Below, piece by piece: positions 1-10,948 of a DNA stretch of 64,000 nt (positions are counted from its first letter, which is position 1; each line of letters starts with the position of its first letter). The position numbers were made by a program, and so were the translations under genes. The notes below the pieces were generated by a model that did no database searches, was not told where the DNA came from, and was given only the letters and a program-made list of their open reading frames with translations. Origin of the DNA: Rhynchosporium graminicola (taxonomy: Eukaryota > Ascomycota > Leotiomycetes > Helotiales > Ploettnerulaceae); the NCBI GenBank assembly GCA_900074885.1, contig FJUW01000029.1, forward strand, positions 447,962 through 511,961. Reading direction: 5' to 3'.

Positions 1-1212
1 CTTGCAAGCTACTGGGGGATGTTGCTAGCCTCACGTCTGCTTGTCATGAAACGTTGATGTATACCTGTCTAATATGATACCTGCAGAATGAGGAATACTT
101 GCAGTTAGCTATAGATCTCGATACGCAGCGAATTCATTATAACTTAGCTATAGGACGATTGTCCTTCTTCTATACCTGTATCCTAAGATATATACTTTAT
201 CTAATACTATCTGGAAACGCTAAACGGAGAAAGTGTTCTTAATGGGGTTAGGATAAACCTCCAATGGTTTTGTTCATCAGCCTTGGAGCGACCACAGCCT
301 AGTGTCAGGCGGTAGAGTATCAATCCAGCATTGATGAAACTTTCCGCCTCAATTCTTGCGGATATTTGTGTTTGCTAGCCGGCAGTCCAATTCCCTGCGC
401 AGCAAATAGCATCACTTGCACAGTCAGTTGCAGACATGAACGTCTGCCAGAGAGAATGTGGTTGCTAGGTTTCTCCTGCCTTTGGCCGGCTTTTTGGATC
501 ATCACAGCACTTGACATAAGCTTTAAAGTCGCAAGACCTTACTTTGAAATAGTCCTAATCAACGAGTACCTTACTATAAGTTGCGATAATGACAAGTATT
601 GACTATGTGATATAATTGGCATATTTGCAAATAAACAATATTATATATCTCAGCCAATATCAATGGGAGCGGAGGCCAGAGTAGGATGATGCTGGGAGGG
701 TAGCAGCTTCCCAAACGCTCACGCCATTAGGAGTTTCGGCCTCAGCTTCGGATCGACTGACACGAATGTAAGAAGGACAAGAAGCGATTGGTGCCTTAGA
801 ATAATATCAAGGTTATTTATGGAAGGGAAGGAAAAGAAAGAAAGGAAGAGTGTGTATGTGTAGTGATCTGTGTAGTGTGATGGTGAATTTGTCTTTGATG
901 GACTTTGAAAGGAATTTGGATAACATTCATAGAAGTGATATACTAACACTAGTAATATTATGTTTATATGTCTATTTATCAATTACATGACGGACGCCCT
1001 CGGCTTTCTTTGATGCAAACGATCTTATCTACAAACCACGTAAACTCGAATTTTGGAGTCCAATTTGTGGAGATCATATACATAAAAGTGCAGCTATACG
1101 ACATTTCCCGAGATAGCGATCATGTCGGAGTCCTCTTCTCTCACTTTCAGCATACACTCGTTTACTTACAGAAAAACCAAACCCATATATGCCCACATTT
1201 CATTTGTACACG
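1..1212. other. gene-free stretch downstream of ALG7
   Basis: No reading frame here looks like a protein. The open frame over 968-1588 on the plus strand mostly lies opposite the ALG7 coding exon and its 3' flank. Bases 600-660 are AT-rich. I see no RNA gene or repeat. Confidence 0.6.
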
Positions 1213-3070
1213 TCACTTCCCGCCCAGATTGTCCGACTCGAAGATCAACAAAGCAAAATTATGCCTTATGAAAAGACCGAGCAAGCCTACAGCCGTCTGC
1301 ATGATCAAGATCTCAACCGCGAGTCTATCCTCCCTCTTCGGCCCAAGCCACACTAACCACAGATTCAAGATCGTGAAATTAGAACTCGTTTCTACAACAC
1401 CTTGCTCGTTCCACGTCACTCTCAGCAGCTTCACTCTATGCAACAGTGCAAGAAGCATCGCGATGTGTGGCTTTGGGGGAATAGCCCACTCTGTGACAGA
1501 CGCTTCCATAAAACCTGTTCTCGCATTGAAGCGAGGCAGTCTATGGCGCGGACAAGGGATGATGCGGAAGAGTTGCGGCGCCGAGTAGATGAAATTGAAG
1601 ATTTGTGGGATGAAGAGCAGGAGCAGGGTTTTGGAGAAATGGCCACAGATTCCGACGACGGCGAATACCATCCCTGCAAAATAGCAATAGGTGTCTCCTA
1701 CGAAGACGGCGCTTGGATACCAGTTGTGGCGGAGGAGAGCGAGAGAGACGCCGATGAAGGGGAGGAGCATGTAGAGTGAAAAGAGATGGGAGTCTGTTGC
1801 TGGATGGAGCGCTGGGAAAGCGAGGAGGTAGTATGCGTCGTTTATGACTAACAGGAAGGCGATTACGAGGGATTGCGATACTTCGATCCCGTTGATGCCG
1901 GCGAGGATGTTGATGCTATTTGGGCAGAAGATGGCGATAGATGCCATGTAAACGTAGTAGAGGAAGCCGAGGTCCAGGAGTTCACCTAGATAGGGACGCA
2001 GGGGGATAGGGATCACGATGTTTGTGACCCCGAAATCGACGAAGTAGACTATTAGGAGGGGGATGCTAGCAATTCCTGGGATGAAGAATTTGTGTCGCCA
2101 CCGGATGTCGAATAGGTCGTCACCGATGCCGAGGATGCAGACGGATTGAAGAGAGAGGATTGCTGAGAGGTACGATGCTAGCTGATGGATGTTAGATATA
2201 GTTTGTGGAAAGAGGGTAAGAAAAGCCTGGGAGGTTTCTTTGGGACATGTCGAAGAGAGAGCGAGATATTGATGGCTAAGCGACCTTTAGAAAACAAGAT
2301 CATGCTTCTGATGTGATTCTGACAATGATTTCGCATTTGAAATAAACAGTTGACTTTTGATTTGACCAAAACACAATTGAAGAACGTTGTATCTAGCCAA
2401 TGCGAAGATTCCGCAGCGGAAACGAACCCCCAGTTGGAGGAAGTGACCGTACCAAGCAAGATCTGAACGCAATTGGGGAAGAAAAAGCAAATTCCGTATC
2501 TCGAACACTAGTTCAAACTTCCGATTCAAATTACTCCACAACGCATCATCTTCCCATCCCAGCTCATCTTTTCGTCCCAGCACAAAAGTTCAGAGGAAAT
2601 ATCAGAATTGTCCATACCTTGCTATGCGGAAACCTATGCAAAAACCTCCCGGTATGCACAGTCTCAATCTCCAAAACGACGTCTCGATTTCCGCCTCCAG
2701 AAGTCGCAGCCACAATATCTTTATAGAAAGGGAACGGTATGAACACGATGATCATCAATAGATAAACTACAGCGCAAACCGCACCCATCGTCTCCGGGAT
2801 CTCCTTCTTATTGACCTTGGACATATCCTTCCCCTTCAACCCCGCCTTCATGAATGTCGGCCCAAGCCATTTGATCATAGAATATGAGGCTGCAAATGCG
2901 ATGCCACTGAAAGCTAAGGAGGCAATGAGGGGTTCGCCATCGCCGCGGAAAGTGTTCGATATAATGCCTACGCAGCCGAGGGTTAGGGAGAGGAGGCTGA
3001 GGGATTCGGTGAAGGAGAGTGCAGATGCCGTGGAGGTGGACATTGAAGTTCCAGTATGCCGTATCACCAT
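1213..3070 (-). CDS. ALG7: UDP-GlcNAc:dolichyl-phosphate GlcNAc-1-phosphate transferase (ALG7)
   Basis: This ER membrane enzyme moves GlcNAc-1-phosphate from UDP-GlcNAc to dolichyl phosphate, the first step of N-glycan precursor synthesis and the tunicamycin target. I read two exons: 3070-2618 and 2181-1213. They join in phase 0 (donor GTATGG, acceptor CATCAG), giving 473 residues, normal for the family. Recognisable family blocks in order are KGKDMSKVNKKEIPETMG, GGGNRDVVLEIETVHTGRF, GIGDDLFDIRWRHKF, NSINILAGINGIE, VFVGDTYCYFAGM and RFNARTG, set among many hydrophobic helices. A second ATG at 3043 would remove nine residues and is equally possible. The 436-bp intron is long for this window. 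The family assignment is firm; the exact start is not. Confidence 0.93.
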
Positions 3071-4007
3071 ACTGATGACGCTGTAAATATGTAAAAGAAT
3101 GAAGAAGGAAGGAGCAAATCGAAGTTGTCGTCCGGGGATCAGATCTCCTGCTCCATGTTGAGGGAACGAGGCTTGGTCGCAAGGCTGAGGCCAGATTTTA
3201 AGCTTTCCAGTTGAAGCCCATGGGGGGGCTTGGCCGCTTTGAGCTGGCTGCCGCTTCTATTTTCAGCATCAAGGAACCTTCTTCCGCCACTATCATTTTC
3301 CCCTAGTGATACTCGACATTGAAAGGCTACTCGCAAAATAAATGTTGTATCATCATTTCATTTTGTGTTTCAATAGATTACATGTTTCTTCGAAGGTATG
3401 TGTCGTTGAAAGGATCAGCTCATCACAGCTCGCCATGTCAGCTAATGACCTGGTTCTGATATGCTCTCTGCCTGTTGGATATCGATATGGCTGGGGCAAG
3501 GAACCTATCTCCCCATATGCTCACAGGCCCGTCTATACTCAATTTGTTCGGAGCTGTTGGCTCAAAGCAGTTTCAAGTCTCTCCAAAGATGGTGTTTTAC
3601 CAGGAAATCCAGACTTTCGTCGGATGCAAGAACTATTATCTGGACACTCTGCGTTTAACCTCGCAGAGTCCGTACAGCCTCATCTTCTCTCTCAGCTTTT
3701 ATCTACAGTTCTTCTATTCTGCTCTCATTGTGTCATCTGCCGAATTTTCTCACGGCAGTACATTTCCCAATCCTGCTTGCCTCCGGCCAATGTCAGACGT
3801 CTGATTGCACACTTTCACCAAGCCATGCACCTTCCATATATCCAAGCGATGTTTCCCCTCATCCGTTCTGGTACCGGCAAAGCATTCAGATTAGCATGTG
3901 CTATCATTGATCCGTCTTATCTGAAGTCTCATTATACTTAAAACCATGGTAGCCTAATTTCTTTTTGTCCCCACGGATTCTCTTCCTTTCTCTCATAGGC
4001 AATCGCA
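3071..4007. other. intergenic region between ALG7 and the AA8-AA12 gene
   Basis: The two genes diverge, so this 0.94 kb should hold both promoters. A 199-codon open frame (3342-3941) and overlapping shorter ones are present, but their products have mixed composition and no recognisable motif, so I do not call them genes. Confidence 0.55.
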
Positions 4008-6064
4008 ATGGGGTTATTCTGGTCTGCAATTTGTTCTGTTGGGCTCATCGGGAGAGGTAAGGCCTTGTACTTTGTCGGTTTCAAGAATTGACTGGAATCA
4101 GTATATGGTCAGCTTTCAAGTGTTGCTTACTGTGACCCGTTGACGACAATATGTTATTCTTCAATTACAAATGACTGGGGAATCTCATACCGCATTGCTC
4201 TTCCAGATGTGTCAGCCGCACCAAGTGATGCCATCATCCAGATTGTTGCCCCGATTGAATTCGGATGGGCAGCCTTTTCTTGGGGAGGTACAATGGTGTG
4301 GAGTCCTTTGACTATGGGATGGGCGAATGGTACTGCTGCTGTTGTCTCCTCACGATTTGCATACGGCCTGAGCCAACCAGGAACATATGATATGGCAGAA
4401 TACACATATCTTCGAGGAACAGGGACAAATGCAACGCATTTGACCCTGACGGTTCGCTGTCGAGGCTGTACCCACTGGCCCAATAATGACGCAATCAACT
4501 ACGCGGGCACATCGAACGTAGCTTGCGCTCAAGCAAAGCAGGCAGTAGTTGATCCAGCCGACAATACAACTGCATTCAACTACCACGACAGCTTTTCCAA
4601 GTGGCAGCATGATATCAAGGCAGCACGGAGCCCGTTATTCGGAACCTGGGTCTCAGATAATATATTATTGGCAGATCCCTCGACCTGTTCTAACAGCATC
4701 GTTGGTCCTGCTTCAGCTGTTTCCATGGTATCAACACCTCCTATCACATCAGTAACGGCGACTCGACCAATTCAAACGCAATCGACTATTCCTGTTCCGA
4801 CATCATGTCCAGGCGTGCCCGCCGCCAGATATGAAGGAGTAGTAGCAAACGGATGGAGAGCGACTAAAGTCAAGGGTGACTTGGGAATTGCTCGGGGTAT
4901 AATTTACGACAAGCCGGGGAATCTTCTCGTCGTCGAGAACGGTAAGGGAGTGACCGCACATACCATTGGCAGCGATGGTTGTATCACCTCTAGCAAAACC
5001 ATCATATCGCAAAGGACCCTAAATCATGGAATCGTGCTAGATGCGAACGGCACAAAACTTTACGCAAGTTCAATGTCAACTGTCTGGAAATGGACATATG
5101 ACCCGGTTGCTGTGGCTGTCGTTGGAACATCTGAGGTTGTTATCTCTGGCATGCTTAATGGAGGGCATCCGACTCGTACGCTGGTAATCCCGCCGAATCA
5201 TCCCAATCTGCTTGTTGTCAGTCATGGCTCAGTTGATAATCTTGATATTCCCTCAGGAGACATAAATACACAGCGTGCTGTTATAAAGGTGTTCGACTTG
5301 AGTGCTGTTCCAGCAACTGGCTATAAATTTGTCACGGATGGCCATCAAGCGGGCTTTGGGCTTCGTAACGAGGTTGGGCTTGCTTTTGATGGCAATAATA
5401 TGTCTGTAACTCTACTTGGCTGGCTGATATCAACTGACTGTTCTCTAGGATGTGGGGCGTCGAAAATAGTTCAGATGACATTACGCGAACTGTCAACAAT
5501 ACAGCAATACATATTCACGCCGATAATCCTGCCGAGGAGCTTAACTACTTAGGCGACGTTGCCGTTCCCAATAAAAAGTGGTACGGTTATCCAACATGCT
5601 TCACAGTCTGGAAACCCAGCGACATCGCAGAAAAAGTCTTCTCAATCGGCGACCAATTCGTGCTCGCTCCGAACTCCTCAATCAACGACGACACCTGCAT
5701 AGCTAGATCCGAACCTGCACGTCTAGCATTTCAAGCACACTCCGCACCACTAGACTCCAAGTTCGACCCCTCCTTCGAGAACCTCTATGTTGCATCCCAC
5801 GGCTCCTGGAATCGCGTGACTCCGACCGGGTATAAAATATCAGGCGTGCCATTTATGCAAGAGGAAGATGGTTCTTATAGGCCGATAGCAGCGTTGAATA
5901 GTACGGCGGGTTATGTCGATATTTGGTCGAATGCTAATGTGAGTTCTTGTGGTGCGACGAATTGCTTTAGACCTGTTGCAATTGCGTTTGATGCTTTCGA
6001 GAGGATGTATGTCACAAGTGATGCCACTGCTGAGGGAGAATTGTGGGTTCTTGGCAAGGTTTAG
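4008..6064 (+). CDS. secreted AA8-AA12 cytochrome b / PQQ-dependent sugar dehydrogenase
   Basis: Three exons, 4008-4056, 4102-5401 and 5449-6064, encode about 654 residues. Residues 1-19 form a signal peptide (start MGLFWSAICSVGLIG), followed by mature YCDPLTTICY. Residues about 25-210 resemble the cellobiose dehydrogenase cytochrome domain (CAZy AA8). Met81 in FSWGGTMVW and His178 in FNYHDSF are the likely haem ligands. A Ser/Thr/Pro linker (about 215-252) leads to a domain resembling PQQ-dependent pyranose/sorbosone dehydrogenases (AA12), with RNEVGLAFDG and SHGSWNR. Enzymes of this type oxidise sugars such as L-fucose or glucosone outside the cell and can pass electrons to lytic polysaccharide monooxygenases. 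No C-terminal cellulose-binding module is present. The second intron needs an unusual GTCTGT donor to keep frame, so that junction is less sure. The substrate is unknown. Confidence 0.85.
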
Positions 6065-7149
6065 ATATGTGTATTGAGGGCTGAAAGGAATTTGGATTTC
6101 AATCATGATGGATTGTACTATATCATAGAATCGAGACGCATTTATACTTTTCTGGCATTTCGGTATTATGTCTCCGACACTTTTGAGGTAAGTGCAGTCT
6201 TCTCAACTCACCGAACACAGACAAATTCCTCTGTGTTCAAGCTCGGGTATTTGTTGTAACACAGGTTTTGGCATTTTCACGACAGGGCCAAACGAAGCGA
6301 ACGCTTGGCCGTATTTCGAAGTCCTAGTAGTGGGAGCGAAAGCAAGTTGTCCGCAAAAGCAAAAGGTGTCCGTGGTTGTAAGCAGAATAATTTGCCAATT
6401 TTCGCAGTAATATTGATTTCCACTTTACTCTAATGAGTATATTCTCGACTTAAAGCCATATAAACATTACATCTAGGTCCGTTTAGTCAATGATAATACG
6501 ATTTTTGCTTCTAGATAGTACTACAAATAAAAATTTATCCGCCTTTTGGTACGGGTCCGCCGACTATTCGCTAGAGGATCATCGATCAACTAAAAGACTT
6601 TTATGTATATATAGTAGTAAACCTTCGATTATGACTTATATAGAAGGCATATGATACTCATGCTTACGATTAGGAATACCTAATTGTTATTATCCATTTA
6701 TAGAGAGCGATCCCTCATTCTAAGAGGTACGTCGGTGCCCGGATAACTCTTGTTTTCGCATACTTTTGGGGATTGACCCAAAATGAAGTGCCGTCAAGAC
6801 CTGCTTTTATCTCAAGACAGCAAATGTAGAAGCATTTGAAGCAGTAATTGCACGTTTTCTTTGAAGCTCCTGCATTGCGAGATATCAACAATCGGATGTC
6901 AAGCGACCTTGCTACGATTGGCTCATATCCCCGTCCTACTTCATCATAACTCTTTAGCATGCTGAGTCGCGAAACACGTAGATGCTGCTTGACTATGACG
7001 CAAAGTAAACAGTCGTCATAAAGGAGCGCTGATCAAAACTCTGTAACAGTCTCATCAATATGGCACCTTTTCCCCTCTTTCTCCCATCTCTGGCTCCTCA
7101 CCCGGAACATATCTGAGACCAAAAATTACTGATCCGATCATTTGACCCG
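6065..7149. other. gene-free, AT-rich spacer
   Basis: I find no supported gene. Bases 6420-6710 are AT-rich, with scattered TATA-like runs. A minus-strand open frame at 6715-6960 has no recognisable motif. Confidence 0.5.
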
Positions 7150-8578
7150 ATGCCACCAAAACGCAAAGCACTCGCGGATACCAGCAGCAACAAGGATACA
7201 GCCACGGAATCTCGTAATGCGAAAGCTGCAAAGACTTCAGATGAATCTGATGCCTCCAAGAATTCTGCGGCACAATCTAAAGTAGAAGTTCCAAGGGTAG
7301 CGGAGACGGCTACTCCAGCTACTGAAAAGGGGAAGAAGTCAAAGGCTCAGCCTATCAAATACAGCGAGCCAAACACTGTAAGTCTCTCACATTTTGACTT
7401 ACAGAGTAGAATCTTCGCCAAAAAAAATTAAAGCTAATCCGGATTTTTACAGCTGTCAAAGAAGCCAGAGTGGACGAATGATCAATGGCCAAACAATGGT
7501 GATTTCATTGATGATGAAAACCAAGACATGCCACAGGATGGACAACTAATCGATGAGTTCTGCTATCGTGTGTCTGATCTCGGCATTCCGTTATCAGAAG
7601 AAGGAACAAAGCAGGTCCAGAAATTGGACAAGGAATATGCGAAAAGAGATCAGGATGCGGCCGACATGCATATCTAGAACGACTGGAACGGTTGGGGCAT
7701 GTCGGAGCTTTTGGAAAACTTTGTAAGTGGTTTTGACTCGGCTGTTTGCATACATTTGCTTACTCTGTACAGCTGAAAGACTTCAACAAGGACGTTTTCA
7801 AGAAGACTGCGAGCCCTTACCAGAAATGGGCGTATATTGAAGGCCTAGCTGTGTTCTTCTTTGGTGCCGAGATGGAAATGGTTTACTGGCTCGGTATGCA
7901 CCCCACCTCTTTTAACACCAATCGAAACTAATGAAGTTACCAGGCAACGAAGATGGAGACCGAGTAACAGAAATTGCACAGATTGTCGGAACCATGATCC
8001 TTACCACCTTTGATGTCCCCAAAGAACACGATCTGTTCAAGCCCGACTCGGAGGTAGTCAACATTGGAATCGTCTCGCTCCTTATGCTCCACCTTTTTAA
8101 ACAAAAGGCTATGGATTTCGATTGCGATTGGGCTCCGGAGGTTGTGAGACTGTGCGATGAGGCGGGTATTAAACTTGATGATATTGTGAGGAAGCAGGTT
8201 GCTCTCGAGAAGAAGGATATCAAAGAATGGAGAGATGAGTACAAGAAAAAGCAGACTGAGAGCGAGCATGCCGGTAAAAACGATGAAGGAGATGGCTATA
8301 AGCATTTCAATGAGAGGAAGGATTGGACGCCGGAAGATGATTTGGATGAGTCCAAGTGTAAGATGTGGTACCGATGGGACTGGAAGCTTGAGGTAAATGT
8401 TTTTTTTTCTCCTGCGAGTGCTGGAAAGTATTGCTAATCATTGGGACAGTATGCAGCTTTTGTGAAGGGTGGGAGTCATCCCGGTGGAAAACATTATGAT
8501 CTCAGTAAGATGAGCAAGGCAGAGAAGGAATCTTATACGCTTGGAACGAAAGCGTTCTCGAGAAGGATTGGGATTTAA
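7150..8578 (+). CDS. hypothetical protein with an in-frame TAG, possibly a pseudogene
   Basis: I do not recognise this family. Five exons join in consistent phase: 7150-7377, 7453-7722, 7773-7893, 7944-8392 and 8450-8578, about 398 codons. The N-terminal 75 residues are Lys/Ser/Ala-rich and look disordered, starting MPPKRKALADTSS, a possible nuclear signal. The rest looks globular, with KWAYIEGLAVFFFGAEMEM, an Asp/Trp-rich stretch (ERKDWTPEDDL, WYRWDWKLE) and a C-terminal block GGSHPGGKHYDLSKMSKAEK. Exon 2 contains an in-frame TAG at 7675-7677. Either the gene is recently broken, or a 63-bp intron (7615-7677, weak GTCCAG donor) removes the stop in frame. Coding character on both sides of the stop is good. 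Confidence 0.6.
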
Positions 8579-8884
8579 GTCGGTGGGGTTAAACAAGGTG
8601 GGAGATGGTTCCAAGGAGAACGAGTTCTTTGGAAGCGAGTTCGATGCGAGCATCTGAAGTGGCATGCAGTAGGGCATGGAACGGGGATATTACGCAGTTT
8701 ACTACAGCATGAAAGTGTACATGAAACATTGTAGGATCAGAGGCCGAGGGAGAAATAGTCAAGATGAATCTCGTAGTATTGGTTCTTACAATATAGCCTT
8801 GGATTTTGATTTTAATGTTTGGCTGTCCGCAGTAATAGGAGCAAGATTTGTTTGCCAGATTCCTTTCCACCTGAATAGTGCCTC

Positions 8885-9493
8885 TCAAATTTTCTCAGCA
8901 GCCTTATGTCTCTCTTCTTCATACAACGGACTCCCCTTCCACGTCTTCAACATCGGTGCGAATCCCTCTCCACCATTCTTACTTCCTTCAACTCTCCGCC
9001 CCTGTACAACACTTATCCCAAGAACCTCCTCATACAGCGGCACACTCCTCTTCCAATCACCGGTAAATAACATACTACCTCTCAGATACGGCATCGTCGA
9101 TAACGTCTCTTGAACGCAAGCTGGCATCCATCCACCGAGACCTTGTCCCTGGTGGGTAGGTAAGATGAACACGTCCGTCAAGTAGGCCATTGTTGTGAAA
9201 TCCGTCATTAGGCGACCGAAGCCGATGAAGTTTGTGTTGGGTGGCAGAGCGTCGATTGCAGTGATTGGACCAGAGCTATCTGATTGAGGAATACAGAAAA
9301 CCCCGAAGCAGAGGTTATGTTCTAGGAAGCTTCGCATGGCGTCATCAGGAAGGGGACTGGCCCAGTACATTTCATTCGAAGTGAATGCTGCATTGACGTC
9401 CGCAACGGACATGAGAGTGGAGTTGGTAGTTATGAGGTACTTGTCTCGAGTCCATGTACGGCTCTTCAGGGAGTCAACCGAATCAGCCATCAT
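8885..9493 (-). CDS. GNAT-family N-acetyltransferase
   Basis: A single-exon 202-residue protein with the GNAT fold signature: FIGFGRLMTDF, then the beta strand AYLTDVFILPTHQGQGLG, where QGQGLG is the acetyl-CoA pyrophosphate loop (motif A). This is followed by a helix and the strand GSMLFTGDWKRS. It would acetylate an amine using acetyl-CoA; the substrate cannot be read from the sequence. The start has two adjacent ATGs (9493 and 9490). It converges with the hypothetical gene ending at 8578. Similar small GNATs in fungi are mostly uncharacterised. Confidence 0.8.
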   Translation of the reverse strand: MMADSVDSLKSRTWTRDKYLITTNSTLMSVADVNAAFTSNEMYWASPLPDDAMRSFLEHNLCFGVFCIPQSDSSGPITAIDALPPNTNFIGFGRLMTDFTTMAYLTDVFILPTHQGQGLGGWMPACVQETLSTMPYLRGSMLFTGDWKRSVPLYEEVLGISVVQGRRVEGSKNGGEGFAPMLKTWKGSPLYEEERHKAAEKI

Positions 9494-10497
9494 GAAGTGC
9501 TGTTTCGACGTGACTCCAGAGTGTTCGAGGTTGAGTTTATTGACCTACCTGAGGAGCCAGGTGAGGGGAGTTGACAATTACTTGGATCTAAATTCTGTCA
9601 CGAGGTCTGTAGAATCCCAAATGATCTTCTTATCGCCTTTTGACTCTAGATTTTGATTTGGTGATGTAAGACAGTGAGTCAACGAGGATTTTCCTAGATG
9701 CCGTGACACACACGTCCTGAGTCACACTGTTTCTGACATATTGACTGTTTTTTATGTTCTGCCACTGCCACACCGGAGGATATAATGCTTGTTATTCGAT
9801 TGCTTGGTTCAACTTCCATCCAAGAAAGTCGGTCCGAGAATATTTGGCTCAGAATGAGTTAGTTACATTGAATGGCCCCAAAGTATCGCGATGAGGTGCT
9901 CGCTTACAGCATGTTTAAGCAAGACCGAATAGACATAAACATAAACATACTTATGATGTCGAACATTTATAAAGTCGAAAACCATTGAGGGTTTCTGGAT
10001 AGGTTCGAGAATCGAAGGTCAGGGAGCGGATATACCTAGACTCTATCTAGTACCCAGGCTCTGTGATTTTCGGCGAGAACTGGTGGGAGATTTCTGCCTC
10101 ACCTATCTGTCCCAAGAGCTGCAGCACAGTACCAGAATATCACGCTCCGGAGGATTGCATCAGGTTGGGGAGGGGGAGGAGCTGTTTGTTCAGTTCAGTA
10201 TTCAATAATTTTAAATAGTTAATAGAGTGCTCGAGAGACAGCTCCGAAAATGGAGAATCAACTTCTTCTGACGCCGCCAGGGCATGAAAGTAGGGAAACT
10301 CGGAAACTCGGAAACTCGGAAACTCGTCTCGTAACCGACGTTCTCAAAAGGATCCACCGGGGTCCGGGAGCTACAATTTGACAACTTCCCTTCCCTTTCC
10401 CTGAGTTCGTTCATTCATTCAACCATCCATCCATTCATCCATTCCAAAAGAAAGGTTTCTTTCTGCCTTCCCTTCCGGGACGAGGCGCAAAAGCAAA
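9494..10497. other. gene-free region upstream of the GNAT gene
   Basis: No coding frame is convincing here. It holds the GNAT promoter, a pyrimidine-rich stretch around 10380-10470 and the tandem repeat at 10294-10325. Confidence 0.5.
10294..10325. repeat. four tandem copies of GGAAACTC
   Basis: The 8-bp unit GGAAACTC occurs four times without change. It is a short minisatellite with no visible link to a gene. Confidence 0.9.
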
Positions 10498-10571
10498 TGA
10501 TCACTACGAGGGTCGAACTCGCGACCTTGGCGTTATTAGCACCACGCTCTAACCAACTGAGCTAAGCTATT
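10498..10571 (-). tRNA. tRNA-Ile(AAT)-like gene with mismatched acceptor stem
   Basis: On the minus strand the D arm (GCTC/GAGC around AGTTGGTTA), anticodon arm (TGGTG/CGCCA with loop CTAATAA, anticodon AAT) and T arm (GCGAG/CTCGT around TTCGACC) are all intact, and there is no intron. The 3' acceptor strand AGTGATC would need GATCACT, but the 5' strand reads AATAGCT, giving two mismatches and a G-U pair. The gene may be decaying or barely functional. Isotype is clear from the anticodon. Confidence 0.75.
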
Positions 10572-10948
10572 TGGTAAATTAGATACTGCTTTTGTATAGT
10601 CGGGGAAGACTTGTGCTTACCGATCCGGAATCAACTCTTGGTTGATGTCAATTTCGGGCTTATTTGGTTAATTATTACCACAGCTATCTTCGGGCGCAGT
10701 CTGTCTGTGTGCCAAGAATGACTTTCTCGCTTCCACAGCCAGTCAGCTCGCTAGACAACTCGGGGTGAATGAATGGGTTTTCAACGATCGAGTATTCCAA
10801 CTTGATGTATATGTTAAATATAATCGAGAAACACGGAGTCAGGTAAGTCAAAATGCTGTTCCAATACTCCATCTCTCTATGCCTAAATGCGCTCAATTAC
10901 GAACACCATCTGATTTAGAACGAAACCCCCGCTCGAGCCCTCAATCTA
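10572..10948. other. spacer between the tRNA and the DhaL gene
   Basis: No supported feature. Short open frames on both strands have no recognisable content. It includes the 3' flank of the DhaL gene. Confidence 0.5.

Noticed and set aside
968..1588. 206-codon plus-strand frame at the end of ALG7
   Set aside because: It overlaps the well-supported ALG7 coding exon on the opposite strand and has no recognisable features.
3342..3941. 199-codon plus-strand open frame upstream of the AA8-AA12 gene
   Set aside because: No motif, signal or convincing composition; overlapping frames on the same strand are equally open.
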